Assembly (NCBI GenBank): GCA_002433335.1
Contig: DJHY01000299.1
Location: 11,595-32,335, forward strand
Source of the DNA: Rhodospirillaceae bacterium UBA6608
GTDB taxonomy: Bacteria > Pseudomonadota > Alphaproteobacteria > Rhodospirillales_A > Casp-alpha2
Direction of reading: 5' to 3'
Length of the DNA: 20,741 nucleotides
The position numbers were made by a program, and so were the translations under genes. Within the stretch, counting starts at the first letter, position 1. Each line of letters opens with the position of its first letter. The notes below the pieces were generated by a model that did no database searches, was not told where the DNA came from, and worked only from the letters and a program-made list of their open reading frames with translations. This document shows, one piece after another, positions 15,912-20,741 of the stretch.

Positions 15912-16279
15912 GCGTCAACGCGATGACCGTCTACCACGGCTTTTCCTTTGAAAGCGCGCGCCGCCTGCCGCGCCTGCCGGACAGCCATATCTGCTCGCGC
16001 CTGCATGGCAATACGTTCCTGTTGCGGGTCGCGGTGACCGGTCCGGTTCGCGAATCGGAAGGCTGGGTTGTCGATTTCGCCGACGTCGCGGCCAAGGTCG
16101 ACCCCGTTTTAGCCGAGATCGATCACCAGTATCTGAACGACGTTCCCGGCCTTGAAAATCCCACGACCGAGAACATCGCGGTCTGGCTGTGGGATAAATT
16201 ATCGAATCATCTTCAAGGACTTAGCGAGATCGAGATTCGTGAAAACGCCGTCACCGGATGCGTCTATCGCGGCGGCTGA
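15908..16279 (+). CDS. queD: QueD-like 6-carboxytetrahydropterin synthase homologue 2 (altered active site)
   Basis: A 123-residue second QueD/PTPS-family protein, translationally coupled to the first by an ATGA overlap. Its active-site changes differ from its neighbour's. The catalytic cysteine is kept (Cys29, SHICSRLHG), and so is one zinc histidine (His33). The first zinc histidine is Arg18 (FESARRLP) and the third is Asn35 (LHGN). Asp72/His73 (IDHQYLND), Glu112 and the C-terminal GCVYRGG are conserved and close to E. coli QueD. With two zinc ligands gone it is unlikely to bind zinc normally as a homo-oligomer. ATG 15923 is an alternative start. The 1:1 coupling suggests the two proteins may assemble together; this is inference. 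Confidence 0.87.
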   Translation: MSVNAMTVYHGFSFESARRLPRLPDSHICSRLHGNTFLLRVAVTGPVRESEGWVVDFADVAAKVDPVLAEIDHQYLNDVPGLENPTTENIAVWLWDKLSNHLQGLSEIEIRENAVTGCVYRGG

Positions 16280-16303
16280 CCCCACGATCACGGCGCTTTG
16301 ATT

Positions 16304-16323
16304 GATCGCCCGATCCGCTTTTT
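16304..16323 (+). terminator. Weak terminator-like hairpin after queD pair
   Basis: GATCG-CC-CGATC is followed by CCGC and five T residues, 24 bases after the second queD stop. The loop is too tight for the full stem to close, so this is a weak candidate. Confidence 0.3.
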
Positions 16324-16324
16324 C

Positions 16325-16353
16325 TTGCCCGATTCAATCGCTTAACACAAAAT
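16325..16353 (+). promoter_or_regulatory. Candidate sigma-70 promoter for the 92-residue protein
   Basis: TTGCCC at 16325-16330, a 17-base spacer, then CAAAAT at 16348-16353. Each hexamer matches the consensus at four of six positions. Transcription would start about 85 bases before the ATG at 16444. Nothing else stands out in the 164-base gap. Confidence 0.35.
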
Positions 16354-16443
16354 CTCGCCCGACCCCTCTCGGATTCGCGCAACATGTCGGGGAGAACCCC
16401 ACATCTGTGCGCGTTGGTCATTGCGGCAACAAGGAGACGCGCC

Positions 16444-16722
16444 ATGGAATTCCTGATCCTCCAATCCAAGAAGGACCCGGATTTCTACCTGATTACCGAT
16501 GAAAAGAACTATCACCGGGCGGTTCTGGAATATCGTGAAAGCCAGCCGGGGGATGAATTGACGCGGATCGCCGAAGGTACGGGCGGCCCGGTTCTGTCGA
16601 CGATCCCCAACTTGTCGGTGGTCAAAAGCTTTATCGACCTGATCGGCTATTTCGGCCATGTGGTCGATGCGCCGCGTCCCTGGCCGACCCAGGTCATCGA
16701 CGACGAAGCCGCCGCGGGCTGA
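16444..16722 (+). CDS. Conserved-looking small protein of unknown function
   Basis: A 92-residue protein that I do not recognise. It begins MEFLILQSKKDPDFYLITDE and has no signal peptide or membrane segment. The middle is a mixed alpha/beta sequence with a Gly-rich turn (EGTGGPVLST) and a hydrophobic stretch VVKSFIDLIGYFGHVVD, and the tail is acidic. A textbook AAGGAG ribosome site lies eight bases before the ATG, and codon use looks like that of its neighbours, so it is very probably a real gene. It sits alone between the queD pair and the convergent queF, with its own candidate promoter. The location among queuosine genes may be incidental. Confidence 0.75.
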   Translation: MEFLILQSKKDPDFYLITDEKNYHRAVLEYRESQPGDELTRIAEGTGGPVLSTIPNLSVVKSFIDLIGYFGHVVDAPRPWPTQVIDDEAAAG

Positions 16723-16734
16723 TCGCGGAACCGA

Positions 16735-16758
16735 CGGGGGCGGCCCGGGCCACCCCCG
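16735..16758. terminator. GC-rich hairpin between convergent genes
   Basis: CGGGGGCGG pairs with CCACCCCCG around a CCCGGG loop, with one C-A mismatch. It begins 13 bases after the stop of the 92-residue protein. There is no T-run. The rest of the 16723-16889 gap between this gene and the convergent queF holds no gene that I can support. Confidence 0.5.
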
Positions 16759-16889
16759 CCATCCCAACCAGGAGCACTGTTTCCGATCTGCCTTTGCAGG
16801 CATCGCGGACGCCTGAACGGTATCAATCGCCGTTCGGCCGGTGAAACGGATGTTTTCGGATACTGCGAGCGATAAAACCGATTAACGGC

Positions 16890-18566
<1,677 letters not shown>

Positions 18567-18621
18567 TTAGTTTCCCCAAGGAAACAGGTCGGTTGCAGGC
18601 GCGCCATTGCGCCCGCAAGCG

Positions 18622-20079
18622 TTAGGCCGCGCGCAGGTCCTGCAGCATGACCGAGATCGCGGACTTCAGGCTGCTGGCCTGGTTCGACAGGTTCCCGGCG
18701 GCGGTCGAAACCTCGCCGGCGGCGCTGCCGGTGTCCTCGGACGCATGACGCACAGTCTGGATGTTGGAATGGACCGATTCCGTATGCGTCGCGGCATCCT
18801 GGCTGGAACGGGCGATTTCCCGCGTGGCGGCGGACTGTTCCTCGACCGCGGCGGCGATCGCCTCGCTGACCGAATTGATCTCGTCGATCGTTTCGGAAAT
18901 ACCCTGGATTTCGCGGGCGGCGTCCTGCGACACGGCCTGCATGGTGGCGATTTCCTCGGCGATTTCCTGGGTCGCACGGGCGGTCTGATTGGCCAGGTTC
19001 TTGACCTCGGACGCGACGACGGCAAAGCCCTTGCCCATTTCACCGGCGCGGGCCGCTTCGATGGTCGCGTTCAGGGCCAAAAGGTTGGTCTGTTCGGCGA
19101 TGTCGTTGATCATCTGCATGACGTTGCCGATCTTTCCGGCCGCTTCGGTCAGGCGAACCATGGTCCGGTCGGTTTCCCGCGCCTTGCGGGACGCGTCCTG
19201 CGCCACGTCATGGGCCCGGGCGACCTGGGTCGAGACCTCGGCCATGCTCGCGGTCATTTCCTCGGTCGCGCTGGCCACGGTCTGGACGTTGCCGGTTGCC
19301 TGTTCGACGGCGGTGGCGGTGTCGGTCGAGCGGGCCAGCGTTTGCGACGCCAGATCGGACAGGCTGCGCGACACGCTGGACATGTTGCTTGCCTGATCGT
19401 TGACGCTATCGACGATCGGGCCGACCTGGTTTTCGAACCGTGCGGCCATGTCCAGCAACAGGCGGCGGCGTTCTTCCAGGTTGGCTTTCTCCATTTTCTC
19501 GCGCTCGTCGCTCAGGCGCTCGACCTCGGCCTTGGAGCGCTCGGCGGCGTCGACCGCTTCGGCGCTGTGGCGGAAGGCCAGGACCAACCGGTAGGTCAGC
19601 CACATCAGGATCGCCGTTTCCAGAACCACGATAACGGCGTGGAACACGACGCGCATGAAGTTGGCGCCATCGGGGAATATGGCGAAGGGAATGGTGAAGT
19701 TCAGCAGCAGGTGGTGCACGGCGACCGTCGCGGCGGCGACCAGAACGGTCTGCCAGCAGCAGAACGCAGCAACCATCGCCAGTACGGCGAAGAAATACAT
19801 ATGCACGTCGATCTGCCAGGGATGGCCCCAGAACATATAAAGCAGGGCGCCGACGTTGATCATCGCGCCGGCGGCGATCAGAAAGCGGGATGCCGCCGCC
19901 GTGGGGTTGGCGCGCCAAGCAAGGGTCGACGCAACCGCGACCAGGCCGATGATGCCGGCTCCGGTTACCAGATCGCCTTTGGTCCAAAGATAGGTCAAGC
20001 CGGCCAGGGGCAGATGCGCCCAGGCGAACAACACGAAGAAGCGGGTGCTTTTAAGGCGGAGCTCGTTGAGGGCTTCCAT
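18622..20079 (-). CDS. Methyl-accepting chemotaxis protein with six-helix membrane sensor
   Basis: A 485-residue chemoreceptor. The N-terminal part has about six membrane helices (roughly 14-32, 38-55, 66-84, 94-109, 110-128 and 142-169) and no large periplasmic domain. A charged coiled coil follows (about 170-215), and the cytoplasmic signalling domain spans about 230-485. The conserved hairpin tip is [20 protein letters not shown] (from residue 329), which binds CheA and CheW. No obvious HAMP domain separates membrane and signalling parts. Histidines cluster at membrane boundaries (His22, His86, His93, His122, His123, His147), compatible with a metal or haem cofactor or pH/redox sensing; this is inference. 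AAGGAA lies nine bases before the ATG. It is 39 bases downstream of a small membrane-anchored protein gene. Confidence 0.93.
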   Translation of the reverse strand: MEALNELRLKSTRFFVLFAWAHLPLAGLTYLWTKGDLVTGAGIIGLVAVASTLAWRANPTAAASRFLIAAGAMINVGALLYMFWGHPWQIDVHMYFFAVLAMVAAFCCWQTVLVAAATVAVHHLLLNFTIPFAIFPDGANFMRVVFHAVIVVLETAILMWLTYRLVLAFRHSAEAVDAAERSKAEVERLSDEREKMEKANLEERRRLLLDMAARFENQVGPIVDSVNDQASNMSSVSRSLSDLASQTLARSTDTATAVEQATGNVQTVASATEEMTASMAEVSTQVARAHDVAQDASRKARETDRTMVRLTEAAGKIGNVMQMINDIAEQTNLLALNATIEAARAGEMGKGFAVVASEVKNLANQTARATQEIAEEIATMQAVSQDAAREIQGISETIDEINSVSEAIAAAVEEQSAATREIARSSQDAATHTESVHSNIQTVRHASEDTGSAAGEVSTAAGNLSNQASSLKSAISVMLQDLRAA

Positions 20080-20118
20080 TTGACGAATTCCTTTAGTGAG
20101 ACAACCAGGGGGGAGGGG

Positions 20119-20445
20119 TCAGGTGCGAGGCATGGAGGCGGGCGCAGTAACGCAGCTTCCCAACGCCAAAGGATTGACGGTGAACAACGCGCCCAAGGCG
20201 CTCAATCGTTGCAGGGTATCCGGCTCGTCCAGCGAGACCACGGCGACGAACGGCCAAGCCCCTTCGCGAACCAGACGGCCGCCGGACTCGGCGATACGGC
20301 CCAGAACGTCTGTTGCGTTCAGGTGAGGCGGAAATACGACGCCGACCTGCGATTGCCCGGGTTGCGGGCGCAGCATGGCCACGCCAAGCCAGGAGATGCA
20401 AACCAGAACAAGTGCCATCGCCGGCATAAGGTCACGTATGCGCAT
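20119..20445 (-). CDS. Small membrane-anchored or exported protein of unknown function
   Basis: A 108-residue protein with an N-terminal hydrophobic segment (about 6-25, after MRIRD) that is a signal anchor or signal peptide. The remainder is a compact soluble domain with VGVVFPPHLNATDVLGRIAE, AWPFVAVVSL, and a C-terminal ALGALFTVNPLALGSC segment ending in a single cysteine. I have seen similar short alphaproteobacterial proteins annotated only as hypothetical. AGGGAAGG lies directly upstream of the ATG. It ends 39 bases before the chemoreceptor start on the same strand, so the two probably share a transcript, and the protein may serve as an accessory to the receptor. Confidence 0.72.
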   Translation of the reverse strand: MRIRDLMPAMALVLVCISWLGVAMLRPQPGQSQVGVVFPPHLNATDVLGRIAESGGRLVREGAWPFVAVVSLDEPDTLQRLSALGALFTVNPLALGSCVTAPASMPRT

Positions 20446-20597
20446 AGCCTTCCCTGTCCGCTCAATCGAGCAGAGCCTGAATGCGTTTCACCGTTTCCCT
20501 CAAGAAGCGGCGCAACAATACATGGTTTTATTCGAATGTGTACCGATTAAGGCGGGCCACATACCTCAGTATGTTATTTTTACACCTAAATCGGTGT
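20446..20597 (-). other. AT-richer intergenic region with hairpin downstream of queA
   Basis: This gap between queA and the small exported protein is visibly richer in A and T than its surroundings. It contains a perfect 6-base-pair hairpin, ACATAC-CTCA-GTATGT (20559-20574), nested inside a wider inverted repeat ACCGATT (20542-20548) / AATCGGT (20589-20595). There is also an ATTCGAAT palindrome near 20530. It may terminate queA or hold the promoter of the next gene. No clear sigma-70 hexamer pair is seen. Confidence 0.35.
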
Positions 20598-20741
20598 TTA
20601 ATCCACCTTATCGCATCGATGCAGCAAGCTGCCGTCACCGTAGGAATAGAAGCGATAGCCTGTGGCGATGGCATGCTCATAGGCGGCCCGCATCTGGTCC
20701 ATTCCGGCAAACGCCGAGACCAGCATGAACAGGGTCGAGCG
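20598..20741 (-). CDS. queA: tRNA preQ1 ribosyltransferase-isomerase QueA, C-terminus only
   Basis: The last 47 residues of an ORF that enters from the right edge. It reads [20 protein letters not shown], then [20 protein letters not shown], and ends HRCDKVD. The SAFAG and AYEHAI..GYRF.SYGD pattern is the conserved C-terminus of QueA, which transfers and isomerises the ribosyl moiety of S-adenosylmethionine onto preQ1 in tRNA to give epoxyqueuosine. The catalytic core is outside the window. It adds one more step to the queuosine genes seen here. Confidence 0.9.
   Translation of the reverse strand, partial: RSTLFMLVSAFAGMDQMRAAYEHAIATGYRFYSYGDGSLLHRCDKVD

Noticed and set aside
18607..20550. 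Open frame of 647 codons antisense to the chemoreceptor and small exported protein
   Set aside because: The Gly/Asp/His/Arg-rich translation is typical of a reverse-strand shadow, and both sense genes are clear.
20479..20741. Plus-strand open frame running off the right edge
   Set aside because: It lies antisense to the clear C-terminus of QueA and crosses the intergenic hairpin.

Overview
The window looks like a chromosomal segment of a GC-rich alphaproteobacterium, most likely of the Rhodospirillales type. The evidence is the PhaR regulator with polyhydroxyalkanoate (PHA) genes, PhaC-like proteins of a kind I associate with that order, a six-helix chemoreceptor, and a Tat-exported isoquinoline-1-oxidoreductase-like enzyme. 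Genes are dense. No gene-free stretch exceeds 300 bases, and I see no tRNA, rRNA, CRISPR array, insertion sequence or phage gene.

Left end (1-3512), PHA metabolism: a thiolase cut by the window edge, a PhaC-like alpha/beta-hydrolase protein, and a small PhaE/phasin-like protein all lie on the minus strand. They diverge from the repressor gene phaR. The PhaC-like protein has lost the catalytic cysteine, and its gene overlaps the phasin-like gene out of frame by about 150-230 bases.

3517-5453: an exported formylglycine-generating-enzyme-like protein without the catalytic cysteine pair, and a ZntB-type CorA-family transporter.

Queuosine pathway: queG, queC and queE (5458-7992), two adjacent QueD homologues (15549-16279), queF and tgt (16890-18490), and the 3' end of queA (20598-20741). 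Together they cover every step from the carboxytetrahydropterin to queuosine in tRNA; only folE is not seen. The steps are QueD, QueE, QueC, QueF, Tgt, QueA and QueG. The genes are interleaved with unrelated ones in several transcription units. The two QueD homologues overlap by four bases (ATGA), and each has lost a different part of the canonical active site. This is the most unusual signal in the window.

Between the queuosine genes: a membrane-bound class III adenylate/guanylate cyclase with an extracytoplasmic Cache-type sensor (8095-10380); a molybdopterin hydroxylase pair (10555-13227) preceded by an FNR-type box and a 20-base dyad; an enolase-superfamily sugar-acid dehydratase (13294-14472); a group III truncated haemoglobin (14594-15031); a DksA/TraR-type zinc-finger protein (15040-15360) with a possible FNR-type box; and a 92-residue protein of unknown function. 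Near the right end are a six-transmembrane chemoreceptor and a small membrane-anchored protein that probably share a transcript.

All family assignments come from motif recognition by eye. No database search was run.
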